A stretch of DNA of 64,000 nt, from the NCBI GenBank assembly GCA_947478725.1, contig CANJWZ010000008.1, forward strand, positions 1 to 64,000, written 5' to 3'. Of the stretch, positions 43,578-53,009 are shown piece after piece; the first letter of the stretch is position 1; each line of letters opens with the position of its first letter. The DNA is from Comamonadaceae bacterium. GTDB taxonomy: Bacteria > Pseudomonadota > Gammaproteobacteria > Burkholderiales > Burkholderiaceae_C. The position numbers and the translations under genes are program-made. Under the pieces are notes generated by a model, which saw only the letters and a list, made by a program, of their open reading frames with translations, searched no databases and was not told the DNA's origin.

Positions 43578-44750
43578 TCAGCGTGCTGGCCGCAGTGGTG
43601 CGCCCAGCACGGTAAATTGACCGCCCTTGACACCAAACGGAACCACAGCGCTGGTACCCATGTGGTCGGTCGGGCTGAAGGACACCGGGCCGCTGATCTT
43701 CGACTCGAAGCCGCGCATCTGCTCCAGCGTGTTGATCAGTGCCGCGCGGGTGAGGTTGCGGCCTGTGCGGTTCATGGCTTCCACACCGATCTTGGCTGCG
43801 AGGCAGCCGAACATCGTGAAGTGGTTGGGCTTTTGGTCGGGGTAGCTGAGCTTGAGCGCGTCATTGCACTCCTTGGACTCCGGCGCGGTGGGCGGCGCCA
43901 CCATGCCCGCCGCGTAGAGCCAGCCGTCTGCATAGTCTCCGACTGGATCCAGAAACTGCTCCGCCGTCAACGTGGTCACACCAAATGCGGTCTTTGGACG
44001 CCATTCCTGGCGTTTCATCGTGAGGAAGATGCGTGCGGCACCAGCCGCGGAATCTCCGAACAGCACGATGTCCGGATTCTTCGCCTTCAGTTGCAGGATG
44101 TACGGCGTGTAGTCAGGAATGTTGACTTCAAACAACTCTTCATACACCAGAGTAATGCCGTTGGCCGCAAGCACTTCTTTCATTGCCTTACGCATGTCTT
44201 CCGCACCCGGTACGTTCATCATCAAAAAGCCGGCTGTTTTGGGCTTGACCGCCGCTTTCTGGATGGTGTACGGCAACATAGACTTCACCTGAAACGCGTA
44301 ATTGGGCAGCAGCGCGAAGACATTCTTTTTGGTGGGCTCGGTTAGCTCGTTCATTGCCGCCCACGGAAAAAGATAGGGAACCTCAGGCTGGCCTGCCACG
44401 TACTGAAGGATGGCCGCCGAGGTGGGGCTGGCACAGCCACCAAAAATGGCAAACGCGTTGTCCTGCTGGACAAGTCTTCTGGCATTGGAGACGGCACGCT
44501 GTGCAGAGAAAGCATCGTCAAGCACGTTGTATTCGATCTTGCGGCCCTGCACGCCCCCGTCGCGGTTGACCTTGTCAAACCACGCTTTCGCGCCAAAACT
44601 GGCCGGCGCACAGACCGCCGCGACCGGACCTGTCATGGCATTTGAGCCTCCAAGAAGGATCGTGGTGTCGGTGACGCCTGGCTCTGCCATGGCTAAGGCA
44701 CTGAACAGGGCGCAGAGCGCCGCAATACTTCTTGCAAATTGCATTTTCAT
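43578..44750 (-). CDS. ABC transporter substrate-binding protein (LivK/Leu-Ile-Val type)
   Basis: A 390-residue periplasmic binding protein of the type I Leu/Ile/Val family. A short signal peptide ends at ALAMA, and the mature part opens with TDTTILLGGSNAMTGP. The ribosome-binding site AGGAGACAAGT is excellent. The IEYNVLDDAFSAQRA and FAIFGGCASPTSAAI segments are family-like. It is the first gene of the minus-strand livKHMGF-ligase run. The ligand is probably not leucine given the context; it may be an aromatic or other carboxylate. Confidence 0.93.
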   Translation of the reverse strand: MKMQFARSIAALCALFSALAMAEPGVTDTTILLGGSNAMTGPVAAVCAPASFGAKAWFDKVNRDGGVQGRKIEYNVLDDAFSAQRAVSNARRLVQQDNAFAIFGGCASPTSAAILQYVAGQPEVPYLFPWAAMNELTEPTKKNVFALLPNYAFQVKSMLPYTIQKAAVKPKTAGFLMMNVPGAEDMRKAMKEVLAANGITLVYEELFEVNIPDYTPYILQLKAKNPDIVLFGDSAAGAARIFLTMKRQEWRPKTAFGVTTLTAEQFLDPVGDYADGWLYAAGMVAPPTAPESKECNDALKLSYPDQKPNHFTMFGCLAAKIGVEAMNRTGRNLTRAALINTLEQMRGFESKISGPVSFSPTDHMGTSAVVPFGVKGGQFTVLGAPLRPAR

Positions 44751-44933
44751 ACTTGTCTCCTGTCGTTATTGATCGGCTAAAACAGCCCGTTAAACAACCA
44801 TAAAAGCGGCCACAAAGCAGCCATCACTTACAAAACTCTCGTTTTATTGTTGATTGTATCCAATCAACAATTTAAATAATCGGGGTAAACCAGCATCTTT
44901 CTTTGATTAAAACTGCATGTCTTGCATCGCGAC

Positions 44934-45842
44934 TTACCCATGAAAAAGCCTTAATCCCGGTTCATGCCATTCCAGCGCTGCCAGTTGGCCGGTATGCGAT
45001 AGCGTCACGTACGCGATTCGCAAATCCTCCCCGCCGAAGCAGATATTGGTGGTCAGCATGTCCGGCACATGGTGATGCCGCACAAGCCCGGTCAGCGGCG
45101 ATATCTCCGCAATACTGCAGCCCTCGACGGTCGCAGCGCAGATGTTTCCAGAAGAGGCGATAGCCAGGCTGTCGAACCGGCCGTAGCCCCCCAGACCTGC
45201 GATGATTCGCCCGCCATTGGGTGAGGGCCAGGCTTTCAGCCGCAGCTTCCCGGGTGCTTCGATTTCGAAACCCCAGATGCGACCAGTGTCCGTCTCGGCG
45301 ACGTAGAGCATGCGTCCATCCGGCGACAGCCCGATGCCGTTGGGCGTGAGCATCGCACCCGACACTTCCCTAATCTCGCTGCCATCAGCGCGCGCCCAAT
45401 AAACAAAGCCACGGTCCATTTCCCTATCGCGGCGTTTGCCGAGGTCGGTAAACCAAAAACCGCCCGCGCCATCGAACACGATGTCGTTCGGTCCCTTGAG
45501 CCGATGGCCATTGCAACTGTCGTAAAGACGCCGCACTTGCCCGGTAGACAGGTCAACAACATCGATGCCACCCCCTTCGTAACCCGGGGGCACGCCATGC
45601 GGGCGCATCTTGGCGCCCTCTCGTGTCCAGCCCATGCCACCGTTATTGCAGATGTAAACCCTCCCGTCCGGCCCGAGTGCCGCTCCGTTGGGTCCGCCCG
45701 GGATCTGGGCCACGACATCCACTTGTCCATCGAGGCCCACGCGTGTCAATGTCTGACGCTCGATTTCGACGAGCAGTACGGAACCATCCCGCATGGCGAT
45801 GGGGCCTTCGGGAAAGCGCAAGCCTGTCGCAATGATTTTCAT
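44934..45842 (-). CDS. SMP-30/gluconolactonase family protein
   Basis: A 302-residue six-bladed propeller lactonase or hydrolase. It starts MKIIATGLRFPEGPIAM with the metal Glu, and has ICNNGGMGW, GPNDIVFDGAGGFWFTDLGK and MLTPNGIGLSPDGRMLYVAE with the usual Asn and Asp ligands. No signal peptide. A second copy lies at 46862, with a Bug receptor between, all on one strand. It probably opens a lactone made in this pathway. Confidence 0.92.
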   Translation of the reverse strand: MKIIATGLRFPEGPIAMRDGSVLLVEIERQTLTRVGLDGQVDVVAQIPGGPNGAALGPDGRVYICNNGGMGWTREGAKMRPHGVPPGYEGGGIDVVDLSTGQVRRLYDSCNGHRLKGPNDIVFDGAGGFWFTDLGKRRDREMDRGFVYWARADGSEIREVSGAMLTPNGIGLSPDGRMLYVAETDTGRIWGFEIEAPGKLRLKAWPSPNGGRIIAGLGGYGRFDSLAIASSGNICAATVEGCSIAEISPLTGLVRHHHVPDMLTTNICFGGEDLRIAYVTLSHTGQLAALEWHEPGLRLFHG

Positions 45843-45851
45843 GACGGGCTT

Positions 45852-46847
45852 TCAGTTCACGGTTGCGCCGGAGGCCTTGACGATGGCAGCCCATTTCTGG
45901 CGCTCAGACTTCATGTAAGCATCAAATTCAGCCGGCGGCATGAACTGCACATCGGCACCAAGCTTGCTGACCTGGTCCGCGATCTGCGGATCTTTCAGGG
46001 CGCGCTCGAAAGCACTGGTCAGCTTGTCAACGATGGGTCTGGGCGTGCCGCCAGGCGCAACAATCCCGAACCACGAGGAGATATCAAAACCCTGCGCGCC
46101 TGATTCGCTCATGGTCGGTACGTTGGCCAACTGCGGAATGCGACGGGCGGTCGTGACCGCCAGGGGCACGACACTGCCACCCTTGATCTGGCCCATGATG
46201 GACATCGAGTTCTCGAAAGAGAATGCAGTGTCGCCACTGAGCACTGCCTGCATGGCGGGCGCAGCGCCGTTGTAAGGAATATGCACCATCTCCAAGCCCG
46301 AGCGCAGACCCATTTCGACGGCGGCAAGGTGGAGCGAAGTGCCCGCGCCCGACGACGCGTAATTCAGCTTGCCGGGATTCGCCTTGGCATACGTGATCAG
46401 CTCTCGCACATTCTTGAACTGCGAATCTTTGCGAACGTAAAGAATATTGGCCGAGTACGCCAACTGCGCGACCGCCGTGACGTTCTTGTCCGGATCGAAC
46501 TTCAGTTTGTACATGGCGGGCCCAATCGCGTGCGTGGCGACCGAGTTCATCATGAGCGTGTAGCCGTCCGGCTCTGCCTGCGCTACAAGCGTGGCCGCCA
46601 GCGTTCCCCCTGCTCCGGGCTTGTTGTCAACGACGACTGGCTGGCCCAGTGTCTTTGAGACGTTGTCGCTCAACAAGCGCATGAAGATGTCCGAGGTGCC
46701 ACCCGGGCCCGAAGGCAGAACAACACGGATGGGTCGTTTCGGCCAGTCGCTTTGCGCCAATGCTTGCCCTGAAAATGTTGACAGTACAGCAACCGCGGAA
46801 AGTGTGAACAGGCTTGCCATGAGAGCGGTAAATCGTTGTCGTTTCAT
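45852..46847 (-). CDS. Bug/TctC-family periplasmic receptor
   Basis: 331 residues with an N-terminal signal peptide ending GQALAQSDWP and ribosome-binding site AGGAGACAAC. Family motifs: VVLPSGPGGTSDIFMRLL, DNKPGAGGTLAATLV, DGYTLMMNSVATHAIGP, HIPYNGAAPAMQAVL. Flanked within 10-15 bp by the two SMP-30 genes, so the three form one operon and may concern import and hydrolysis of the same lactone or its acid. Confidence 0.93.
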   Translation of the reverse strand: MKRQRFTALMASLFTLSAVAVLSTFSGQALAQSDWPKRPIRVVLPSGPGGTSDIFMRLLSDNVSKTLGQPVVVDNKPGAGGTLAATLVAQAEPDGYTLMMNSVATHAIGPAMYKLKFDPDKNVTAVAQLAYSANILYVRKDSQFKNVRELITYAKANPGKLNYASSGAGTSLHLAAVEMGLRSGLEMVHIPYNGAAPAMQAVLSGDTAFSFENSMSIMGQIKGGSVVPLAVTTARRIPQLANVPTMSESGAQGFDISSWFGIVAPGGTPRPIVDKLTSAFERALKDPQIADQVSKLGADVQFMPPAEFDAYMKSERQKWAAIVKASGATVN

Positions 46848-46861
46848 GTTGTCTCCTTAAA

Positions 46862-47779
46862 TCAGCCAGGATGGGGAAAATTTGTGGGCGCGCCACTGTA
46901 AGTACTTTTCAGGGCGATGACCTTGCCAGTCGAGGACAGGGTCACGTACATCGTCTGGGGATCCGTCGCACCAAAACAAACATTTGTCGCAAATGGCTCC
47001 GGCATCGCGATCTGCTCGAGCAATAGGCCCTCCGGACTGACGACGCTGATGCCGCTGGGCACGGTTCCGATGTGCAGATTGCCTGCAGCGTCCACGGCCA
47101 TCGAGTCGAAGAGCTGGAACCCGCCGAGGCCAATGACGATCCTGCCGGTGCCACCGAGAATGTTGCGCGCTGCCCGCGCAATATTTCCCGGCGTGTCGAT
47201 CGTCCATGCCCATAGCCGGCCCGTTACGGTCTCTGCTACGTAAAGCGTTTTTTCATCCGGCGCCAGCGCAATGCCGTTGGGCATCTCGAGCGGGTAAATG
47301 GCCTGTTTGATCAGTGATCCATCTGGCCTTGCGTAGTAGACCGCGCCGCGATCACGGTGCCGGCCGTGCGCGTGGCCGTGATCCGTAAACCAGAAACCGC
47401 CACTGCTGTCGAACACGATGTCGTTCGGACCGTTGAGTTTCTGGCCCTCGCAAGCGGTGTAGAGGGTTTCCACCGCGCCAGTTTCGATATCGACGGCTTG
47501 AATAGATCCGCCGATGTAGTCGGCGGCAGTTCCCGAAGGAAGTAGAACGCCGTCGCGTTCACGCCAGACAAAGCCGCCGTTGTTGCAGATATAACAGCGG
47601 CCGTCCGGTCCCATTGCCGCGCCATTAGGGCCGCCACCGAGTTCAGCCACGGTGCGCTTCGTGCCATCCGGCGTAATGCGCGTTAGCCGGCCAGCGGCGA
47701 TCTCCACCACCAAGAGGCTGCTATCGCCCAGAGCAATAGGACCTTCCGGGAAACGCAAGTCGCTTGCAAACTCCTTCAT
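46862..47779 (-). CDS. SMP-30/gluconolactonase family protein
   Basis: 305 residues, paralogous to the gene at 44934. It begins MKEFASDLRFPEGPIALGDS; further ligand blocks are YICNNGGFVW, GPNDIVFDSSGGFWFTDHGH and EMPNGIALAPDEKTLYVAE. Upstream GGAGACAAGTGA gives a good ribosome-binding site. First gene of the SMP-30/Bug/SMP-30 run. Two lactonases side by side suggest related substrates or stereoisomers. Confidence 0.92.
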   Translation of the reverse strand: MKEFASDLRFPEGPIALGDSSLLVVEIAAGRLTRITPDGTKRTVAELGGGPNGAAMGPDGRCYICNNGGFVWRERDGVLLPSGTAADYIGGSIQAVDIETGAVETLYTACEGQKLNGPNDIVFDSSGGFWFTDHGHAHGRHRDRGAVYYARPDGSLIKQAIYPLEMPNGIALAPDEKTLYVAETVTGRLWAWTIDTPGNIARAARNILGGTGRIVIGLGGFQLFDSMAVDAAGNLHIGTVPSGISVVSPEGLLLEQIAMPEPFATNVCFGATDPQTMYVTLSSTGKVIALKSTYSGAPTNFPHPG

Positions 47780-48034
47780 TCACTTGTCTCCTGCTGCATG
47801 CTCGCGAGCGATTTATATTTTGGATACAGTCGCCAATCCTAAAGGACGTGCGTCATATTTCATGACAGGGTTCTTACCGATGCCGCCCCGCAATTGACGG
47901 GAAATTTAGCCGTTTCGCGAGGCATCGTTTGCACCGAATTCCGGACGCCACCGCACTCCACCAAGGAGCCGCCAAGCAGCGAAGTTTCGATGGGATGGAT
48001 GACGAACGATCCCCGTTGCCCAATCAGCGCAGCA

Positions 48035-49204
48035 TCAGGCAGAAGCAGCAGCGCCGCGCGACAAAAGCGCTACGACAGCTGTCCCTTTGGCCGTCACTTC
48101 GCCCAGCTGGTTTTCGACGAAGACTTCGAGGTCGACGAGGAAAGCGCCCTCTTCGACCCGCTTGTCGACAACCTTCGCGCGACACCATGAAACGTCACCA
48201 AAAATATTCGGACGGCGCACTGACACTCTCAGTTTGCGCAGGAAGCCATCGTCGCCCATCCAGTTCGTCATGAGCTGGCCCATCCACGAAATGCGTTGTG
48301 GTCCGACGTCGTAGCCGCCTGGCATGCCCACGTCACGCGCCATCTTCTGCTCGGCATGACCGCGTGCGGGGTTGTCCTGCGCACCGGTCTTTGCGTCAAC
48401 GAAAGCATCCGCCGGATGGCGTTTGCGATGCATCTCGGCGCGCCGGTGCGCCTGGTAGCTGTGCCCGCCGCCTGAATACCAGCAGATCATGTCGGTGATG
48501 TTCAGTGGCCCTTTCAGCATGGGCTGGACGAAGCTTGCGACTTCAACGTCTTCCCAATACCTTGGCACGGCACCGCGCAGCTCTTCGGTGTCAATGGCGT
48601 GTGCGATGCTCTCGAGCTCTTCTGGCGAATAGCGGTGCGTCTCGCGCGGCTCGTATTTCAGACCGTTCTTGGCGCTGGCACGAGGCGTGCGGGCCGTGTG
48701 GCCCAGTGCGCGACAGACCAGCTCGCCGTGCTGATTGGTGTAGAGCACCTCGCCCGTCTGAATGATGAAACTCTTGGCCTTGCCGCCCTGCTTTTCAACG
48801 GCATCGAGCAGGCGTGCGCGCACCGTGAAGGCATCGCGATGGCGTATGGGCTTGAACCACTCCCAGTCGGTGCCTCCATACATCCACTGGATCCCGCGCA
48901 GTTTGGGCGCGACCACCGTGGTGTCGATGGAATACAGAAAACAGCCGGGCGCAATGGCCGAACCCCAACGGCTCGTCTTGCCATAAGCTGGATCGCAGAA
49001 CAGCGGATTCTCGTCACCAATGCCCCAGGCAAACTGGCGCACTGCGTCCGGCGTGGCTTCGGTATTCCAGGTCTGCCCGGTGCGCCGGAGATCGACGCCG
49101 ATCAGGCTGCGGGCTTCCTCCAGTGCACCCTCCCACAAGGCAGGGGCCTGCGAGGCAGGGGCAGCCGTTCCGGCAGGGGCTTCGGTCGGGGATGTATCGC
49201 TCAT
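48035..49204 (-). CDS. MaoC-like/FAS1-like hydratase (double hotdog)
   Basis: 389 residues with two hotdog halves: residues about 25-160 (FAWGIGDENPLFCDPAYGK, WGSAIAPGCFLYSI) and about 215-389 (MICWYSGGGHSYQAHRRAEM, VGPQRISWMGQLMTNWMGDD). Such proteins hydrate enoyl-CoA or dehydrate hydroxyacyl-CoA. ATG 49204 follows CGGAGAACAACAC. It lies 33 bp downstream of the tandem CaiB gene on the same strand and probably uses its CoA product. Confidence 0.85.
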   Translation of the reverse strand: MSDTSPTEAPAGTAAPASQAPALWEGALEEARSLIGVDLRRTGQTWNTEATPDAVRQFAWGIGDENPLFCDPAYGKTSRWGSAIAPGCFLYSIDTTVVAPKLRGIQWMYGGTDWEWFKPIRHRDAFTVRARLLDAVEKQGGKAKSFIIQTGEVLYTNQHGELVCRALGHTARTPRASAKNGLKYEPRETHRYSPEELESIAHAIDTEELRGAVPRYWEDVEVASFVQPMLKGPLNITDMICWYSGGGHSYQAHRRAEMHRKRHPADAFVDAKTGAQDNPARGHAEQKMARDVGMPGGYDVGPQRISWMGQLMTNWMGDDGFLRKLRVSVRRPNIFGDVSWCRAKVVDKRVEEGAFLVDLEVFVENQLGEVTAKGTAVVALLSRGAAASA

Positions 49205-49237
49205 GTGTTGTTCTCCGTATGACTTGATGGCGCGCCC

Positions 49238-51634
49238 TCAGGCGATAACGCCGCTCTCTTTAAGCGATGCGATCTCGCTCGCAGGCAGTCCGAGGATTTC
49301 GCCGAACACGTAGTCGTTGTGCTGGCCCATCGACGGTCCAGGGTTATCGACCTGCGGTTTGAAATCCGAAAACTGCCAAGGCGCGCTGAACATATCTTCT
49401 TGGCCATACACCGGTATCTGCACCGGGTGCTTGATGCCGCGCGCAGCAAACTGCGGATCTTTCCATTGCTCCTGTACCGACAGCACCGGCGACGAGGCTA
49501 TACCGCTACCGCGAAGCTGCCCTACAAGCGCATCGCGTGACTGTTCGCGCGTCCAGCAAGCGATCGCCGCATCCAGCTCGGCGACATGTGCAAGACGACC
49601 AGCCATGGTGGCAAATTTTTGGTCCCCGGTCCAGGGCTGCCCGGCAGCCATGCGAGCCACCGCGCTCCATTGGGCGTCATTGGCCACCGCGAGGGTCAGC
49701 CATTTATCAGCCCCCTCCGCCGGATAGATGCCGTGCGGAGCCATGTCCGGATGACGGTTTCCCATGACAGGCGTTTGCTTGCCGGTGACTTGCGTGGAAA
49801 GCAGGTAAGGCCGCAGCGAACTCAGCATCGCCTCGATCTGCGACAGGTCGATGTAGCAACCCTTGCCCGTTGCGCGCGCATGCCGCAGCGCCGCCAGGAC
49901 CGCCATCAAGGCGTGCACGGAAGCATTGGGATCACCAAGGCCGAAATTAAGCGCACCGATGGGCTGTTCGCCCGGGTACCCCACAAGCGCTTCAAGGCCG
50001 ACAAAGCTAGACATCGTCGGCGCATAAGCCCTCATGCTCGAAAGTTCGCCGAACTGCCCCGCCGCCGACATGGCCAACATGACAAGACGGGGATTGACCG
50101 CCCGCAAGTCTTCGTAGCCAAGGCCAGAGCGCTCCATCGAACCGGGCGACATGTTTTCAACCACCAGATCGCTGGTCGCGGCAAGCCGCTTGAGCAACTC
50201 GACGGCGCGCGGCTCCTTAGCATTCAGCGTGATGCCCACCTTGCCGTGATTGATCTGGTGATACATGGGCGACATTTCCTTGCTCGGCCCCTCGACCTGC
50301 TGTCCATCGCGAAATACCCGGCCCGCGAGCCTCAGGTTGTCAGGGCGTAGCGCATGCTCGACCTTGATGACCTCCGCTCCCAACTCACCCAGCATCGTGC
50401 CGACCCACGGCGCAGACCACACCCAGCCGAAATCCAGAACACGCATGCCGGTCAACGGGCCAGTCGCCTTGATGGCGGCATGTGGCTGCGGTGGAACAGC
50501 GGCGCTCAACAAGGTCGACGACATGTCCGGAGCGGCTTCGCTTCGCTTCTCGGTCGCGCGGAACGGCATGAGCGGCACCATGAGGTTCTGGCCGGCAGCG
50601 CTTGCCGGTGCAAGAAAACCGCGCGCCTTGAAATGCCTGGTCTTGAGAACCTCATCGAAGCTGCGGATAGGCGAGACGATCAGGTTGTTCTTGAGTGCTA
50701 TCGCCTCGAGCTCGGCCATGGTCTTGCCTGCCAGCCATGGAAGCACCAACGCGTCGACTTCATCGGGGTATTGCTTTCCCATCGCCCGGAGGTCCTGGTA
50801 GCGCGGCTCAGCGGCCCAAGCCGGACTACCCATTGCCTGGACAAAACGGTTCCACTCGTCACGCGTTCTTCCGCAAATGCAGACCTGCCCGTCCTTGCAG
50901 GGCAGGATCACATAAGGATAGGCTCCGCCTGAACCCGACGCCCGCCGCCCACTGCGATGCCACTGCAAGTTGTGATGGATGTAAAGGCGGCAATTTCCGG
51001 CGACATAACTGGCAAGTACATCCGACAGCGCGATGTCGACCACCCGACCCGTACCGGTCTGGTCACGAACGTCCAGCCCCAACAGACACCCGGCCGCGAG
51101 CATAGCTCCTGCCTGATGTTCGGTAATACCAGGGGCAAAGGAAAGCGGCACCCTTGAGGCCTCACCCAGCGACCACGACACTGCGCTCAGCGCCTGCGCG
51201 TCAAGCGCTGTGCCCTTGAAATTTGAATAGGGACCGTCCAGACCGAATGTGCTGGCAATACCAATGACAAGTCGCGGCAACCGGGCCGCCAGCTCGGGCA
51301 CAGGCCCAGCCAGCGCCTCCAGCGCTTCGCGCGAATCGCAGAGCAGAATATCGGCGCCCGCAAGCAGCTGGTCCAGACCGGAGCGGGTCTGCGGTGCAGG
51401 TACTGATTTCTTGCCATGACCCAGAACCTCGAGCGCCAGCGCAAGGGGGCTGGGCTCTGCATCTTTGCCGGCGTGGACAGGCTCAGCAGGACCCAAAGGG
51501 CTATCAGGAGCCACAAGCCGCGTGACTTTAGCGCCCATGCGGGCGAGCGACCAACCGGCATACGCTGCCGCAATTCCGCCGGCGGAAAATTCAACAACTT
51601 TCACGCCCTCAAACTTCTCTATCTGAGCTGTCAT
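49238..51634 (-). CDS. Tandem CaiB/BaiF CoA-transferase (two fused domains)
   Basis: 798 residues, twice the normal family length. The first unit (about 1-370) opens VKVVEFSAGGIAAAYAGWSL; the second (about 395-798) opens MRVLDFGWVWSAPWVGTMLG and has GAEVIKVEHALRPDN. The catalytic Asp is visible in the second half (FGLGDPNASVHAL). In the first half the matching place reads FAPGITEHQAG, with Glu, so that half may be inactive. CaiB enzymes normally dimerise in interlocked form, so a fused pseudo-heterodimer is plausible. The ATG at 51634 or 51640 could start it. Confidence 0.88.
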   Translation of the reverse strand: MTAQIEKFEGVKVVEFSAGGIAAAYAGWSLARMGAKVTRLVAPDSPLGPAEPVHAGKDAEPSPLALALEVLGHGKKSVPAPQTRSGLDQLLAGADILLCDSREALEALAGPVPELAARLPRLVIGIASTFGLDGPYSNFKGTALDAQALSAVSWSLGEASRVPLSFAPGITEHQAGAMLAAGCLLGLDVRDQTGTGRVVDIALSDVLASYVAGNCRLYIHHNLQWHRSGRRASGSGGAYPYVILPCKDGQVCICGRTRDEWNRFVQAMGSPAWAAEPRYQDLRAMGKQYPDEVDALVLPWLAGKTMAELEAIALKNNLIVSPIRSFDEVLKTRHFKARGFLAPASAAGQNLMVPLMPFRATEKRSEAAPDMSSTLLSAAVPPQPHAAIKATGPLTGMRVLDFGWVWSAPWVGTMLGELGAEVIKVEHALRPDNLRLAGRVFRDGQQVEGPSKEMSPMYHQINHGKVGITLNAKEPRAVELLKRLAATSDLVVENMSPGSMERSGLGYEDLRAVNPRLVMLAMSAAGQFGELSSMRAYAPTMSSFVGLEALVGYPGEQPIGALNFGLGDPNASVHALMAVLAALRHARATGKGCYIDLSQIEAMLSSLRPYLLSTQVTGKQTPVMGNRHPDMAPHGIYPAEGADKWLTLAVANDAQWSAVARMAAGQPWTGDQKFATMAGRLAHVAELDAAIACWTREQSRDALVGQLRGSGIASSPVLSVQEQWKDPQFAARGIKHPVQIPVYGQEDMFSAPWQFSDFKPQVDNPGPSMGQHNDYVFGEILGLPASEIASLKESGVIA

Positions 51635-51809
51635 ATACATCCATTAAGTCCATCTGTCTGGCAGGCACTCGTTGCACTTTGGGAACTGCATCAAAGCAGT
51701 GACGACGGGCAGTTCATGTCACCCAAAGCTTGTGCTGCGCGCTGAGCGTCGCGCGCTGCCGCTGATGGATCGGACAGTGGCCAACCACCGGGATACTGGC
51801 AACTCGAAC

Positions 51810-52838
51810 TTATTCCGGCTGGATGCGGGCAGCACGCGCCAAGTCGTGCCATTTTTTGGTTTCCGAGATGACCCACTCGCGCAGTTCGCCGGGGCTGGTC
51901 GGCGCGGCATCAACGCCAGCCGCTGAAAGAGAGTCCGAGAAATCCTTGTCACGCAACACCTTGACCATTTCCTGGTTGAGCCTGTTAACAATCGCTGTGG
52001 GCGTCTTCGCCGGCGCGAAAGCGGCGATGAAACCTACCAATTCGTAACCTGGCACGCCTGTTTCCTGCAGAGTCGGGACATCCGGCATTGCCGCAGATCG
52101 TTTTAAGCTGGAGACAGCAAGTCCCTTGACTGCTCCTGACTTGATCTGGGGAAGCATCAGTGCGATGTCTCCAAGGAGGATCTGGATCTGTCCGCCGCGC
52201 AAATCGGTCAGGGCCTGGACATTGGATTTGTAAGGCACGCTCAGGATGTCGATACCGGTCTTGGCCTTGAGCATCTCGGTCGCAAGCCGGGCGGAGCCTG
52301 TACCCGAGCCGAAGGCCATCTTGCCGGGGTTTGCCTTTGCATAGGCGATGAATTCAGGAACAGTTTTGGCAGGAACATCGTTGTTGATGCTCAGGATCAG
52401 GGCCGCGATGCCAAGCCGCGAAATTGGCTCGAAATCATTGATCGGGTCATAAGGAATACTTTTGAGGAAACTGGCGTTTCCGGCATGCGTGGTGTTGGTG
52501 CCAATCAGGATGGTGTAACCGTCCGGAGTTGCCCGCGCCACGGTCTGCGCAGCGATTGTGCCGCTGGCAGCCGGCTGGTTTTCTACATAGACGGGGGTGT
52601 TCATTGATTTGGACAGCCTGTCTGCGAGCCGCCGCGCGATCGCATCCGTTGCGCCCCCAGCACCGACTGAAACGATCATCCGGATCGGCTTGCTCGGGTA
52701 ATCTGCCTGAGCAAAAGCGGCGCTTCCCGAAAACGTGAAAAATGCCGCTGCCGCAATCGCGGCAATCGTGCGTAGGCCGCATAAAGCGCGCCTTTGCGAG
52801 GGTATTGCAAATCCACCGTGAAAACTGGTCTTGAACAC
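51810..52838 (-). CDS. Bug/TctC-family periplasmic receptor
   Basis: 342 residues. GTG start at 52838 after AGGAGACAAGC; long signal peptide ending SAAFAQADYP. Motifs: VSVGAGGATDAIARRLADRL, ENQPAASGTIAAQTVA, NTTHAGNASFLKSIPYDP, GSGTGSARLATEML. Close to the receptor at 21327. It is upstream of the tandem CoA-transferase on the same strand, 170 bp apart. Confidence 0.93.
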   Translation of the reverse strand: MFKTSFHGGFAIPSQRRALCGLRTIAAIAAAAFFTFSGSAAFAQADYPSKPIRMIVSVGAGGATDAIARRLADRLSKSMNTPVYVENQPAASGTIAAQTVARATPDGYTILIGTNTTHAGNASFLKSIPYDPINDFEPISRLGIAALILSINNDVPAKTVPEFIAYAKANPGKMAFGSGTGSARLATEMLKAKTGIDILSVPYKSNVQALTDLRGGQIQILLGDIALMLPQIKSGAVKGLAVSSLKRSAAMPDVPTLQETGVPGYELVGFIAAFAPAKTPTAIVNRLNQEMVKVLRDKDFSDSLSAAGVDAAPTSPGELREWVISETKKWHDLARAARIQPE

Positions 52839-53009
52839 GCTTGTCTCCTATCGTTTTTTCGAAATGGATGTCGGCCGACTCGTCAAAGCAGAGCAGAGCA
52901 TCGAAACGCCTGATTCTGCTTCAAATGATAATTCTAATATCCGATATATGCAATTGTCTAACCATAAAAATTGACGGCTCATCACCATTGTTGGATGCGT
53001 CTTTGCCGC

